Positions 43,881-56,202 of a DNA stretch of 64,000 bases are shown here, piece after piece. This stretch comes from Phocoena phocoena (lineage: Eukaryota; Chordata; Mammalia; Artiodactyla; Phocoenidae): assembly GCF_963924675.1 (NCBI RefSeq), contig NC_089220.1, positions 111,802,697 through 111,866,696 on the forward strand, in the 5' to 3' direction. A program made the translations under genes and the position numbers. Positions within the stretch are counted from its first letter, which is position 1. Every line of letters begins with the position of its first letter. The notes below the pieces were generated by a model. That model worked only from the letters and a program-made list of their open reading frames with translations. It had not been told where the DNA came from and did not search any database.

Positions 43881-46782
43881 CTGTGTACAAGTTTTTGTGT
43901 GGCCGTATTTTCAATTCCCCTAGGTACACACCTAGGAGTGGAATTGCTGGGTCACATGGTAACTCTATGCTTAACTTTTATTTTTATTGTGGCAAAATAT
44001 ACTTAACATAAAATTTACCATCTTAACCATTTCAAAGTGCACAGTTCTGTGGTATTAATTACATTTACCTTGTTTGGCAACCATCACCACCATTCATCTC
44101 CATTCTTTTTATCTTGAAAAACTGAAACTCTGTACCCATTAAATAAGAACTCCCCATTTTCCCCTACCCCAGCCTCTGACAACCACCATTAATACTTTTT
44201 GTCTTTACGATTTGACTACTTTAAGTACTTCATATAAGTGGAATTATATAATATTTGTCTTTTTGTGACATTTATTTTACCTAGCATAATGTCTTCAAGG
44301 TTTATCCATATTACAGCATATACCAGAATTTCCTTCATTTAAAAAGGCTGAATAATATTCCATTGTATGTACATACCACATTTTGCTTATCCATTCATCC
44401 ATCAATAAGTACTAGGTTGCTTGTATGTTTTAGCTTTTGTGAATAATGCTGCTATGAACATAGGTGTAGAGATATCCCTTCAAGACCCTGCTTTCAATCC
44501 TTTTGGGTATGTACCCAGAAGTGGAATTGCTGGATCATTTGGCCATTAAAAAAAAATTGTTTTTTGAAGAACCACGCTGTTGCTTTCCACAGTGGCTGTA
44601 CCATTTTACATTCCCACCAACAGTGCACAAGTGTTCCAGTTTCTCCACATCTTCACCAACACTTGTTACTTTCTGTTTTTTTTTTATAGTAGCCATCCTA
44701 ATGGATATGAGGTGATATCTCATTGTAGTTTTGATTTGAATTTCCCTAAAGATTAGTTATGTTGAGCATCTTTTCATGTGCTTATTGGCCATTTGTATAT
44801 CTTCTTCGGAGAAATGTCTACTCAAGTCTTTGGCCAATTTTTAAGTTGGGTCATTTGTCTTTTTGTTGTTGAGTGGTAAGTGTTCTTTATATATTTTTGA
44901 TACAAGTCCCTTATCAGATACATGGTTTGAAAATGTTTTCTACCATTCTGTGTGTTGCATTTTCATGTTATTGATGGTATCCTTGGAAGCACAAAAGTTT
45001 TAAAATTTAATATTATCTATTATTTTTCTTTTGTTGCTTGTGCTTTTGATGTTATAGCAAAAAAACCTTTGGCTGATCCAAGGTCATGAAGATTTACTCC
45101 TATATTTTCTTCTAAGAGTTTTATCCCTAAAATTTAAGTCTATGATCCATTTTTTTTGCATTAGTTATTGCATGTGATGTGAAATAGGGGTCCAACTTTA
45201 TTCTTTTCTTTTTTTCATGTGGGTATCAAGCAGTCCCAGCACCATTTATTGGAAAGACTATTCATTATTTTTTCATTGAATTATCTTGACACCTTTATTG
45301 AAAATTGATTGACTATAAATGTGAGGGTTTATTTCTGGATTCTCAGTTCTATTCCATTGATCTGTTTGTCTCTTCTTATGTCAGTACCACATTGTCTTGA
45401 TTACTGTGCTTTCTAATGAGTTTTGAAATTGGGAAGTGTAAGTCCTTTAACCTTGATCTACTTTTTCAAGATTGTTTGGCTGTTCAGGGTCCCTTGCATT
45501 TCCTTATGAATTTTAAGATCTATTTGTCGATTTCTGCAAACAGACCAACAAAAAAACCAGGCAGGATTTTGAGAGGGATTGTACTGAATCTGTTGATCAA
45601 TTTGGGGGGCATTACCATCTTAGTTATATTAAGTAAATTAAACCCATGAATATGGGCTGTCTTTTCATTTGTCTAGTTATTCTTTAATTTCTTTCAGTGA
45701 TGTTTTGTAGTTTTCAGTATACAAGTCTTGCACCATTAAAATGATTTGTTAGGTTTATTTCTAAGTATTTTATTGTTTTTGATACTGTTGTAAGTGGAAT
45801 TGTTTTCTTAAATTCATTTCAGATTGTTATTGCTAGAATATAGAAAACTGAGTTTTGTATATTTATCTTATATCCTGCATGCTTGCTGAACTAATTTATT
45901 AGTTCTAATAGTGTTTTATTGGATCCTTTAGGAATTCCTGTATGTAAGATCATGTCATCTGCAAATAGAGATAGTTTTGCTTCTTCCTTTTAATCTAGAT
46001 GCTTTTTATTTCTTTTTCTTGTCCAGTTGACCTAGCTAGAATCTCCACTACAATGCTGCATAGAAGTGGTGAGAGCAGACGTCCTGCTCATAGGGGAAAA
46101 GCATTCCATTAAGTATGTTAGCTGTGGGTTTCTCGTAGATGGCCTTTGTTGGTTTAAAGAAGTCCTATTACTATTTTGTTGAGTATTCTCTTGTCATGAA
46201 AGGATATTGGATCTTGTGACATGCTTTTTCTGTGTCTATTGACATGAATATGTCATTTTTGTTTTTCTGTTCTCTTCTTGGTTAATCTTGTCAGTTTGTC
46301 TTTTTAAAAAAAAAAATTGAAAAGAAGATGATTTGGGCTTTGTGGAGCCTCTCTATTGTGTATTTTATATCTCTAATGTCTTTTTGTTATTTTTGTTGTT
46401 TTCTTTCTACCCTGGGTTTATTTTGCTGTTACTGCTCTAACTTCGTAAGTTAATCACTCTACCATTGTAATGTAAGCAATTAGATATATATATATTTCTC
46501 TCTAAGTATTGCTTTAACTGCAGTCCACATATGCAGTTCTAATTAATTTCTAACTTCCATTTTGATTTTTTTATGCAACTTAACGATTGCTCAAGGTATC
46601 CATAATTGAAATGTGTTAAAAATCTTTCCTAATGGTGTCAGATTTGTGAATTACTCCTTGTAGGTAAGTCAATTTTTGCTTTATATATTTTGAGCCTGTG
46701 TTTTTTTTAGGTCCATCCAAGTTTGTAATTGTATCTTTCCGGTGAAGTAAAGTTCTTATCATTTCTAAAAAGTGATTCTCTT

Positions 46783-46988
46783 GGGGCTTCCCTGGTGGCG
46801 CAGTGGTTGAGAGTCCGCCTGCCGATGCAGGGGACGCGGGTTCGTGCCCCGCTCCGGGAAGATCGCACATGCCGCGGAGCGGCTGGGCCCGTGAGCCATG
46901 GCCGCTGAGCCTGCGCGTCCGGAGCCTGTGCTCCGCAACGGGAGAGGCCACAACAGTGAGAGGCCTGCGTACCGCAAAAAAAAAAAAA
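46783..46988 (+). mobile_element. Short CHR SINE inside L1
   Basis: The perfect 16-bp duplication AAAAAGTGATTCTCTT is at 46767-46782 and 46985-47000, partly overlapping the A tail. Confidence 0.94.
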
Positions 46989-47479
46989 AGTGATTCTCTT
47001 TATATCTAGTAATGCTTTTTGTCTTAGCATCTGTCTGATAGTTGTACAGTGACTCCAGTTTTGTTGTTTTCGTTATGTGTCTGGTTTATTTCTTTCCTTA
47101 CTTTGACTTATAATCTCTCCCAGTCCTTATATTTTAGTTGTGTCTCATGTAAATGGCACATAGTTGGATTTCATCTAGATTGACAATATTTGTCATTTAA
47201 AGGGACGGTTTAGTCTGTTTATATTTATAATGAGTATTGAAATATTTGCATTTATTTTGATCATCTTATGTGCTTTCTGTTTGTCCTGTTTCCCCTGTTG
47301 CCCTTCCCTTCCTGCGCTCTTTGACTTGAGCTTTACATTCTTCTTTTCTTTTTCCTTTTGAACATGCTGTTTTCTCCTGCCCTTGTTTTATAATTAATAT
47401 GCTAGAAATATTCTCTGAATTCATCAGCTTAATGGTTACTTCAGCTGTCTTTACATGAATAATTGTAGGAAGCAGGAAG

Positions 47480-48240
47480 GGCTAGGCTATGCTGAGTTCA
47501 AACATTACCCCAGATAGCTCAGTGACTTAACAGAGCGAAGGTTTATTTCACCCTCACATTACATAGCTAAGTGGTCAGTGAGGAACTGTGAAGGGCCCAG
47601 GCAGATGGAAGGTCTGCCACCTTATAGCTGCTTCATCTGGAACATGTGGCCTTCTAGGTCGCCACAGAAGGGGAAGAGAGAGAGGTGTCTTAGGTTGGGT
47701 TTCCCAGAAACAGGCTCTGAGACAAAGATGTACGTGCAAGAAGTTCATGAGGGAGTGTTCTCAGGAACACCTGTAAGGAAGTGGGGGAAGCAGGCTTGGA
47801 TAGAAGGAGAAGTTGCATCAGAGGCCTCTGCTGACCACCCAGGGAGCTCTGGAGTGGGGTTGACCCTTCAGAGTTGTCCCCAATGAGAAAAGAAGGCCAG
47901 GACTTTGTATCCATCCTTAGTGGGTATGTGCTGCCCCTGTACAGTGAGCATAATATGGTCAAGGTAGCAGCCTTTGGCCAAAAGTGATTCCCAGAGACGG
48001 ATAGTGGCTCAGTTCTGAAAAGGGCAAGAGCTGCATCCCCAGTCCACCATGACGTCTCCTACAAGAAGGCATTGTTCTCCAACTGCCCTGGCTTGGAATT
48101 AACTTTAACCAGAAATAGTCAACATGGCTGCAACCTAGCGACCAGACAGTCTGAGAAATGTAAGAACGCACATGTGATACTTGGTGAGCACCAACTGTCT
48201 CTACCATGCCTCACTTAACTTCTTGGATCTGAGGACTGGT
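47480..48240. repeat. Probable ancient repeats, class uncertain
   Basis: GAAGGTTTATTTCACCCTCA near 47538 and GGGTTTCCCAGAAACAGGCT near 47697 resemble parts of old mammalian interspersed repeats. Edges and family could not be set by eye. Confidence 0.35.
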
Positions 48241-48249
48241 GACTTGCAA

Positions 48250-49150
48250 CAGTTCTAGACATTTACCAGTTAACTCTTCAGATATCACATCAGAACCATT
48301 ATATTTTTTCCTTCTAGAGAAATATTCGTTATGTCTCTTGTTTGCTTTTTCACATCTTCCGTCTCTTAATCTCTCTGGACCGCATCCTGGATACTTTCTT
48401 CGGATCTACTTTCAGTTGACTAATTTCCTTGTCAGCTTGGTCTAGTCTGCTATGTATCCTTTCAGTGACTTTTTATTTCAATTATTATTTTTTTTAATTT
48501 CTGAAAGTTATATTAGGTTCTTTTCAAATCTGCTTGCTTATCGTTCATATTTTGAAGCTCTTTCTTTAAACATATTGAACACAGTTATTTTACATTTCAG
48601 TACCTGTTCTTTGATCTCTCTTTCTGCTATCTCCTATTTTTTGCTGTTTCTCATTCATGGCATTTTGTTTCTGGGTGTGTGCGTGCTTGTTTTAACGTAG
48701 AAATCCTTCAGAGAGGATTTGCACTCGTTTCGTTGCTTACCTGAGGGAACTACAGAACTTTGACCTCTATCTATTTGTAACCACTTTAAATTTTCCACTT
48801 GAGAGTTCCTGGACCGCAGTGGTAGTGTGGATTTGGACCACAAACCCCTGTGAAGATGAGCTGATGGCTCTGAATTCTTGAGAGAGATTTTTTTTCAGAG
48901 AGACAACTTTTGTAATTGTATTGTTCTGTCTGGTAGGATTTATTTTACATTCACTTATTTTGAAAGTCCTAGCTTTATTGATGAGGTCTCCTATTAGATT
49001 CCCTGCCTTTGATGGGCCTTGGATTTCATCTCTCATTTGCAAATGCTGGCAGCAGAAACTCTGATGGCGAAAGCAGCGTACCTCCCAGGGTTCCTGGTTT
49101 CCCTTTGTTTTGAGGGTTTTGTGACCTCCTTGCTTTTGTGCCATCTTGCT
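48250..49150 (-). mobile_element. Probable L1 5'/ORF1-region remnant
   Basis: AT-rich text with GAAGCTCTTTCTTTAAACAT, GTCAGCTTGGTCTAGTCTGC and repeated Thr/Ser-rich frames resembles the antisense of an old L1 ORF1. Decay is heavy. Confidence 0.4.
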
Positions 49151-49439
49151 GATAGATTTATCCAGCGTAGAATGCAGGCTTCATCCAGCATTTGAATTGT
49201 TTTCGTTGGAAGGATCCTTCATGACATCTAATTGACCATCATTCTGCCAGAACCAGATGTTCCCCAGCTATTCTTCCAGGTCCTTCCTGCATCACATGGG
49301 TCCAGTGATCCCTTCCTTCTGAAAACTTGCATAACATCTAGTACATCCATGAAATATTTGTAGCAATCCTTGGTTCCACCAGGCTGGGTGCAGTGAAGCA
49401 TCCTGGGCTTTTCAATCTAACAAACTAGGAGTTGCATTT

Positions 49440-49565
49440 TGGTTCTGCTATTTCTTATGAAATAGCAGATGAAGCTCCATCTCACCGAGCTTCAGTTTCC
49501 TTATCTGTAAAATGGGCTTGACAATCCCTACCTTTCAGTGCTATCATGATGAGCAAATAAAATCG
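49440..49565 (+). mobile_element. MIR SINE fragment
   Basis: GCTTCAGTTTCCTTATCTGT followed by AAAATGGGCTTGACAATCCC. Confidence 0.7.
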
Positions 49566-50352
49566 GGTCTGCCCCTGCCATGTGCTGGATCTGAATCAGG
49601 AGAACAAATAGAGGCCACAGACCATATGCCTAAATATGTAAAAGTCACAAATGAAGCTCATAGCTATATAAATTCTACCTTGACAAATATTCCTTCATAA
49701 TGACAAAAAACAATATGTAAAGCTCCGATTTTTGTATAGCTAACGCCAACGAAATGTCAAAGACAGCTAAACTTAATTATTATCGCACATGTCTGGATAT
49801 AATGTTGATGGATGAGTGATGTTTAGATGGGCATAACATACATAATTCATAAATTTACATGTTTATTCTATAAAATTTATTTTTCTTGCCTTCATTTCAG
49901 CAAAATTTTGAGATGTTGTAATCAACATTATCACATAATTTGTGTTCTGTTAACAGTGATGTCAAAATAGACCATTATTCTTGAATCACTGTAGTTCTTA
50001 GATTTTTTTTTTAAATTTTGATTAATTTCATTTGGGAGAAACTTCTGTTGAGTTTTTATTCAGTTCTGCTGAGGCAGAGCAACTGGAATTATCAAAAAAT
50101 ATTCTTAAAGCCACATTTAGAATCAGGAATGAGTATAAAATTTACATACCAAGTTCAGACATTGTAATGAGGTTTCGTATGATAGAATTAAGTGGGAAAA
50201 TTATTAAATATTTTAATTTCATATGGATCATCATCTTTTATGTTGCTGTTTTCACTTTCTTAAAACAATATCCAGATCCATATAGTATTTACTTGATTTT
50301 TCTTTTTCCAAGAAAAAAATATAAAGAAAACAAAATAGCATCTTGCTCAGTC
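49566..50352. other. AT-rich intronic DNA
   Basis: Low-complexity patches only. The open frame across 50032-50607 continues into the SINE and is not a gene. Confidence 0.4.
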
Positions 50353-50367
50353 AAAATTATACCTCAG

Positions 50368-50577
50368 GGCTTCCCTGCTGGCGCAGTGGTTGAGAGTCCG
50401 CCTGCCGATGCAGGGGACACGGGTTCGTGCCCCGGTCTGGGAAGATCCCACATGCCGCGGAGTGGCTGGGCCCGTGAGCCATGGCCGCTGAGCCTGCGTG
50501 TCCGGAGCCTGTGCTCCGGAACGGGAGAGGCCACAACAGTGAGAGGCCCGCGTACCACACACACACACACATACACA
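50368..50577 (+). mobile_element. Short CHR SINE, 5' part of a SINE-L1 composite
   Basis: The short-form SINE runs to GCGTACC, then a CA-rich stretch replaces the usual A tail. The target duplication for this insertion does not follow the SINE but lies 113 bp further right, after an L1-derived segment and a poly(A). Confidence 0.92.
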
Positions 50578-50689
50578 CAAAATAGTCGATTTATCAGTAA
50601 GACATAACAATTATAAATGAGAATAAACCTCACAAAAGAGCTTCAACATACACAAAGCAAAAGCTGATAGAATGGCAAAAAAAAAAAAA
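50578..50689 (+). mobile_element. L1 ORF2-derived segment with poly(A), 3' part of the composite
   Basis: The segment resembles the L1 endonuclease region in sense orientation. ACATAACAATTATAAATG corresponds to the DITIIN stretch, and AAGCAAAAGCTGATAGAATG follows. It ends in a run of As. The 15-bp repeat AAAATTATACCTCAG is at 50353-50367 and 50690-50704, enclosing this segment together with the SINE. Confidence 0.8.
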
Positions 50690-50704
50690 AAAATTATACC
50701 TCAG

Positions 50705-51354
50705 TCTGCAATGGCCAGAAAAATAATTTCTGTTGGAATCAATTGCAGGATTGTTTGTATGTGAACCTTCTCTTTCATAGTCCACAGACATCTTTGTTTC
50801 CTTATTTGAATTTTATTTTATTGGAATATCATTTTTGTTGCATATTTCATGTGTGGCTCCTTTAGTTTAGAAAAGTCCTAGACATATTTAAAATAATAAA
50901 TACGCATTTTTAATCCCTTTAAAAGTGAAATAGCCAAACTAGATTTTTTTTTTTTTTTTGTAGGCTTTTGCTAACAACATCCCATAACATATATCTGTGG
51001 ACAGCTCAGGTTCAAACCTAATGTCATTTCCCACCAAAGATGGGATTTGCTCTGTATTTGAGGACCTTCTGTTGTTTTGCTGATTTCTTTCAGTCATCTT
51101 GCATCTTGCCTACATTTTACCTAAGTGTTTAATGATATTTATTTGGCATTCCCATTGCAAGAATAAGAGTAGTTTGTGGTCAAATTTGATATGTGTTTCA
51201 GGAAGTTATCCCATATTGGGGAAGATTCTGTGGATGTCATATATAATCTTTGAATTGTTCCAAAGGAAGGCATCAATTCTCCTAGTAAGAAATTGAAAGC
51301 ATGTGCTGCCATCTCCAGCTCTAAGAATGCTTTTGGATTTTTGGACATATCCTG
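50705..51354. other. AT-rich intronic DNA
   Basis: T-run at 50944-50959. Nothing else named. Confidence 0.4.
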
Positions 51355-52205
51355 ACCTTGTATTAGTTTTCTGTTTTTGCCATAACAAATTACCACAAAT
51401 CTGATGGCTTAAAAAAGAAGATAAATTGATTAACTTACAGTTCTGTAGGTTAGAAATCTCACATGGGTCTCACTAGGCTAAAATCAAAGTGTCGATGGAG
51501 GCTCTCTGGGGAGAACCTGTTGCCTTTTCCAGCTTCTGGCAGCCACCTACAGTCCTTGGCTCCTGGCCCACTCCTTCCATCTGCAGAGCCAGCAATGTTG
51601 CATCTCTCGACCCTTCTTCATAGTCACATCCCCTTCTACCTCTCCCTTCCACTTTTAAAGGTTTTTAAAAAAATTTTATTTATTTTATTTATTTATTTTT
51701 GGCTGCGTTGGGTCTTCGTTGCTGTGCGCGGGCTTTCTCTAGTTGCGGTGAGCAGGGGCTACTCTTCGTTGCGGTGCGCGGGCTTCTTATTGCGGTGGCT
51801 TCTCTTGTTGCGGAGCACGGGCTCTAGGCGCGCCAGCTTCAGTAGCTGTGTCTTGCGGGCTCTAGAGCGCAGGCTCAGTAGTTGTGGCGCACGGGTTAGT
51901 TGCTCCACGGCATGTGGGATCTTCCCGGACCAGGGCTACGAACCCGTGTCCCCTGCATTGGCAGGCGGATTCTTAACCACTGCGCCACCAGGGAAGTCCT
52001 CTCTCTTCCACTTTTAAGAACCCTCATGATTACATTAGGCCTACCTGGATAATCAAGATAATCTCCCTATTTTAAGGTTAGCTGATTAGCAACTTTAATA
52101 CCATCCCGTGACCTTAATTCCCCTTGGCCGTGTAACCTAACATATTTACAGGTTCTGGCGATTAGGACATGGACATCCTTGAGAGGCAATTATTTTGCCT
52201 ACCAC
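51355..52205 (+). repeat. Old interspersed repeat split by a SINE
   Basis: Text such as TTTGCCATAACAAATTACCA and TTACAGTTCTGTAGGTTAGA, continuing after the SINE as GATTACATTAGGCCTACCTG and ending TATTTTGCCTACCACAG, matches a common ancient mammalian repeat. I recognise the consensus but cannot name the family safely; it may be LTR-derived. Confidence 0.55.
51661..51998 (-). mobile_element. Long CHR SINE in an older interspersed repeat
   Basis: The flanks CTCTCCCTTCCACTTTTAA and CTCTCTCTTCCACTTTTAA (one mismatch) form its duplication, at about 51640-51658 and 51999-52017. It splits an older repeat at 51355-52205. Confidence 0.92.
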
Positions 52206-53199
52206 AGACTCTCAAATCATATTATCACAAGCTTGCCCATGGCAGATTTTTAAATCAATGCCTAAATTTTAAGATTCTTTTTCTAGTTCTTAAATCAAAG
52301 GCTGTATTATTATAATAAAGTAAAACTGATGGAATGCTCCATTGTTTCAACTTCGTCACTTTATTCTTCTGCGGATCAACACTCCGTATAATGTTCGTGA
52401 TTCAGTGGGGGCATCTCACCCTGGCACACCTACCTGTACTGAGTAACATTTACTTTTTAAAAACATCCTATGTGTCTTTGTTTTTTTCACTTTATTGCTC
52501 ATTTAAGTACTAATATCCTTCAGATCCTCCATCCTAGATACAGTGATCATTTGTTTCACTACTTTGTATCCATCTTACATGTTCGGCCAGAAGAAGTTTG
52601 CCATCATCTTGTATAAATATTGTCCTGCACGTATGGAAAGCATCGTTATGCTTGACTGAATATTAGACACGTATTTTTTAAAGAACATCACCCCAGTGTT
52701 CTAAATTGACCTTTATCTGTAATTGCTTAATACCAACAATGGTTGGCTATTAATTCAGCCAACTTTCAGTTCTAGTAATTGCATGTGGGTTGTATACCAT
52801 TGATGTTTTATGTGTTTTAGATTGAGAACCTAAGTGTTCTCTTTTACCAGGACCAAGCATGGTCCGTCCTGCATGAGACAGTGGCTCGGTGTCCGACCCA
52901 GTGTCAGGCACGTGGCAGATACTCACTAAATGACTGGTTATACTCGATACAGCAATTTGTGGCCTGCTCTCTTCCTCCCCATTCTATCCATGCCTCTGCC
53001 TACCAGCACCTCACCAGACTCCTCGCTGGTCTCTCACTGTCCCCTCCCTTGCTTTTCATGCCTGTGTCTTTGGGTTCATCTTAACGTACCTAAAGGGCAC
53101 CTCCTCTTCTGTGATGAACTACAGATTCTGGACGGGGAGGTGACAGCACGATGCTGAGGCAGGAGCCTGGGCTGGGAAGCCGGAGATAGCTGCAGACCT
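52206..53199. other. Intronic DNA, mostly unassigned
   Basis: 52875-52935 shows a weak MIR/L2 3' phrase (GTGTCAGGCACGTGGCAGAT). No exon. Confidence 0.4.
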
Positions 53200-53660
53200 G
53201 CTGACCCCGCTCTGACAGCCTCTGTGCTTTGCCTGCCGTCAAAATCCTCTCTTATTTACCGCTAGCCAGAATGCCTGATTATTTTCCCCAGGTGATTTGC
53301 AGTGTAATAGCTGGAAAAACCAAGGGTTTAAAATGGTCACAGTGGAATTTCAGGCATCAGCTGGCAGGGGCACAGGGCTGTTCTTGAAAGCCGAGTTCGT
53401 GACAGGCAGTAAGAGAAAAACCCGCTGACGTGCCCTTGCCCTTCCATCTGGCTGCCTGGGGGTTCTCGCTCCTAAATTATAGGCCACACGCAGTTTGATT
53501 TCGTTTCATTCTAAATTGTCCAGCCTGCAACCTGGGAGGAAATCAATTCTGCTGTGCAAATATGCCAGCGCCTGCTAACTTTGGGCCGCTTACAAATGAG
53601 GCCCAGCTACGGAGTATTAAGGCCGTGACCACAGTTTGCCTTTGGGGGTCAAACTAGGCA
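53200..53660. other. Possible conserved non-coding block
   Basis: A repeat-free, balanced-composition stretch of 460 bp inside a repeat-rich intron, with phrases such as AATATGCCAGCGCCTGCTAA. Conservation cannot be tested here. Confidence 0.3.
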
Positions 53661-54436
53661 CGAACGCAAAATTGTTTTCGAGTGTTTTGCTGTTCAGATT
53701 TTATGTAGCGTGCATCCTGTGAGGATCTATTCTATGCAAAGTGCTTTGCTAAGGCTGGAGCCGGACAATGGAGAGAACGTGTCTCCCTTCCTGTGCTTGG
53801 AGGGGCTCAGAGGCAGAATCTCTCTTCTGAGACAGAGGGGCTCCCTTTCTTTTATCCATCCTTTATGCATCTGTCTTTTTTTTTTTTTTTTGGAGGGGCT
53901 GCTTAAAATCCTACCCCCATGTCTGGCGTCAGGATAGCCGGTCAGAGGGAAGCAGGTTCTTTTAATCTGCGCCCAACCCTGGCCTTGGTGGTAAGGCATT
54001 CTCCCCAGGTCTGGGGCTAGATTCTTCCGTGTGGTCAAGTTGTCTAGTTTGTGGACTTCCCAGCTCCTCGTTCCCCTCTGGCTTTTGACTCTATCAGCAT
54101 CCTCTCTTGCCTCCCAGAATGCAGGGTCCAAAGAGAGAAGGACAGTAGTCATATCCTGAGTCACCGTGGACAAAATGTGGGAGACTCCCCCCTGCTCTGG
54201 GTCCCGTCCATCCACCGTCCAGCTGTGGCTGTCACTGCATCTGAGCTGTCCTGCAGCCCCGCCCTGCTTCCTCCCTGTGTGTCACCCTCACATGCCCAGG
54301 GCTCCGTAGGCCCCTTGTCGTAAGATCTCCTGCTATACGGGATCTGCTGAACTTATTCGCATGAAGCAGTGAATAATTAATAACAATTGCTCCTTTCTGG
54401 AGTCCTTGCATTTTAACAAGAGGCCAATGCTTTAAT
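53661..54436. other. Intronic DNA, nothing recognised
   Basis: Unassigned, with a T-run at 53876-53891. Confidence 0.4.
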
Positions 54437-54456
54437 AAAAAAAAAAAAAAAAAAGA

Positions 54457-54808
54457 GGGCTTCCCTGGTGGCGCAGTGGTTGAGAATCCGCCCGCCAATG
54501 CAGGGGACGCAGGTTCGAGCCCTGGTCCGGGAAGATCCCATATACTGCGGAGCAGCTAAGCCCGTGCGCCACAACTACTGAGCCTGCGCTCTAGAGCCTG
54601 CGCGCCACAACTACTGAAGCCCACTTGCCTCAACTACTGAGTCCGCGCGCCTAGAGCCCATGCTCCGCAATGAGAAGCCACCACAATGAGAAGCCTGCGC
54701 ACTGCAACGAAGAGTAGCCCCCGCTCGCCAAAACGAGAGAAAGCCCGTGCGTAGCAGCAAAGACCCAACACAGACAAAAATAAAATAAATAAATTTATTT
54801 AAAAAAAA
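54457..54808 (+). mobile_element. Long CHR SINE preceded by poly(A)
   Basis: Starts GGGCTTCCCTGGTGGCGCAG and ends in AAATAAATAAATTTATTT. A pure A-run of about 18 bp (54437-54454) sits immediately 5', so the SINE may have landed in the tail of an earlier retroposon. The duplication is not resolvable. Confidence 0.9.
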
Positions 54809-54809
54809 T

Positions 54810-55214
54810 TTTTTAAGGAAGAAAGCAATAAACATAACAGGTAGAATGATAGGCCTATAGTTTCTGCTGGAGGGCCTTACGCGTGCCTGCCAAGCACGCG
54901 CCATCGTCCTCGCTTGAATCAAAGGCTGAAGGCCATCAGCCCGTTTGCCGCCTTGTCAGCAACCCTGGTGGGTGGGCAGCTGCAAGCCGAGCTGCCCGCT
55001 GCCCATTAGAGAAGCTTGTCCACTGAAAACCGGGGATGTCAGCAGAAATGCACAGTGAATCAAAAACTGGAACAAATCGCTTTAATTAGCTAAAACCCAA
55101 ACCTAATTCAAACAGTATTTCTTCACTGGACCGTGAGCCAACTTCATTCTCCCCCTGTCCCTAGTTGACTAGTTTCACCCAGAATTGAACCAAGATGGGA
55201 ATGTGCTCACCGTC
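54810..55214. other. Intronic DNA, nothing recognised
   Basis: Repeat-free stretch with CATTAGAGAAGCTTGTCCAC. No exon. Confidence 0.4.
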
Positions 55215-55345
55215 TGGTGAGCAAATGCCCCCCATTTCATAGGTGTGGACACTGAGCCCTGAGAGTTGTGGCCCAGCTCAAGGTCATAGGGCACCTAATG
55301 GGCCCAGATTTGACTCTTTACTCTGATATCCCTTTACTAATTTCT
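55215..55345 (-). mobile_element. MIR SINE fragment
   Basis: CCCATTTCATAGGTGTGGAC, ACTGAGCCCTGAGAG and GCTCAAGGTCATAGGGCACC in antisense order. Confidence 0.65.
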
Positions 55346-55419
55346 CCACTATTCCATGAGACCTGTTGACTCAGAACCTCAAGAGATAGTCCAAGTTATG
55401 CCATACATTGTGTATTCTT

Positions 55420-55766
55420 TTAAAAAATTTTTTTTTAATTTTTGGCTGCGTTTGGTCTTTGTTTCTGTGCACAGGCTTTCTCTAGTTGTGTTGAGCAGGG
55501 GCTACTCTTCCTTGCGGTGCACAGGCTTCTCATTGCACTGGCTTGTCTTTGTTGCGGAGCACAGGCTCTAGGCGTGCAGGCTTCAGTAGTTGTGGCTTGC
55601 AGGTTCAGTAGTCGTGGCTCACGGGCTCTAGAGCGCAGGCTCAGTAGTTGTGGCACACAGGTTTATTTGCTCCGTGGCATGGGGGATCTTCCCAGACCAG
55701 GGCTTGAACCCGTGTCCCCTGCATTGGCAGGCAGATTCTTAACCACTGTGCCACCAGGGAAGTCCC
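55420..55766 (-). mobile_element. Long CHR SINE
   Basis: The duplication TACATTGTGTATTCTT / TACATTGTCTATTCTT (one mismatch) is at 55404-55419 and 55767-55782. It faces the SINE at 54457-54808 in inverted orientation, about 600 bp away. Confidence 0.93.
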
Positions 55767-55799
55767 TACATTGTCTATTCTTGTGGTTTTTGTTTTGTT

Positions 55800-55975
55800 T
55801 TTGATTATTTATTATTTTTTAAACCATTTTTAAAAATTGAAGTATAGTTAATTTACAATGTTGTGTTAGTTTCAGGCGTACAGCAAAGTGATTCAGTTAT
55901 TATCATATATATTCTTTTTCGGATTCTTTTCCATTATAGGTCATTACAAATACTGTGTATTTTTGAATCAAGATC
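55800..55975 (-). mobile_element. L1 3' end fragment
   Basis: Antisense text GAAGTATAGTTAATTTACAA and TGTTGTGTTAGTTTCAGGCG is the terminus of an artiodactyl/cetacean L1. Confidence 0.75.
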
Positions 55976-56202
55976 CTCTCTTAAATTAAGAAGTTGGTAA
56001 CCCAAATGGGAAATGGGTGGTTAGGTAGGAATTCTCCCAGCCTTCCATTCCTCCCACAGCCCTAGAAAATCAGAGGGAAACCTTTAAAATTGATTGTGAT
56101 TCAATTTACGTTACGATTACTAATATTGTCATTGTCATTATTTGCCTCAGTTAATCTACTCATTTTTACTTACCTCTCAAAGTTATAACAACATTCGGCT
56201 AA

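Larger units (their letters stand above)
43150..47470 (-). mobile_element. Long decayed L1M: 3' UTR then ORF2, antisense
   Basis: From left to right this is the antisense of the L1M 3' UTR (43150-44990) and then decayed ORF2 from C-terminus towards N-terminus (TTCAGTTCTATTCCATTGAT, GATCATGTCATCTGCAAATA, then endonuclease-region text near 47000-47250). Two short CHR SINEs interrupt it. A second 3' UTR-like block starts near 43980, so at least two L1s may be joined. No frame is intact. Confidence 0.75.

Noticed and set aside
50032..50607. 191-codon open frame
   Set aside because: Half is AT-rich unique DNA and half is SINE. No domain and no conserved start context.
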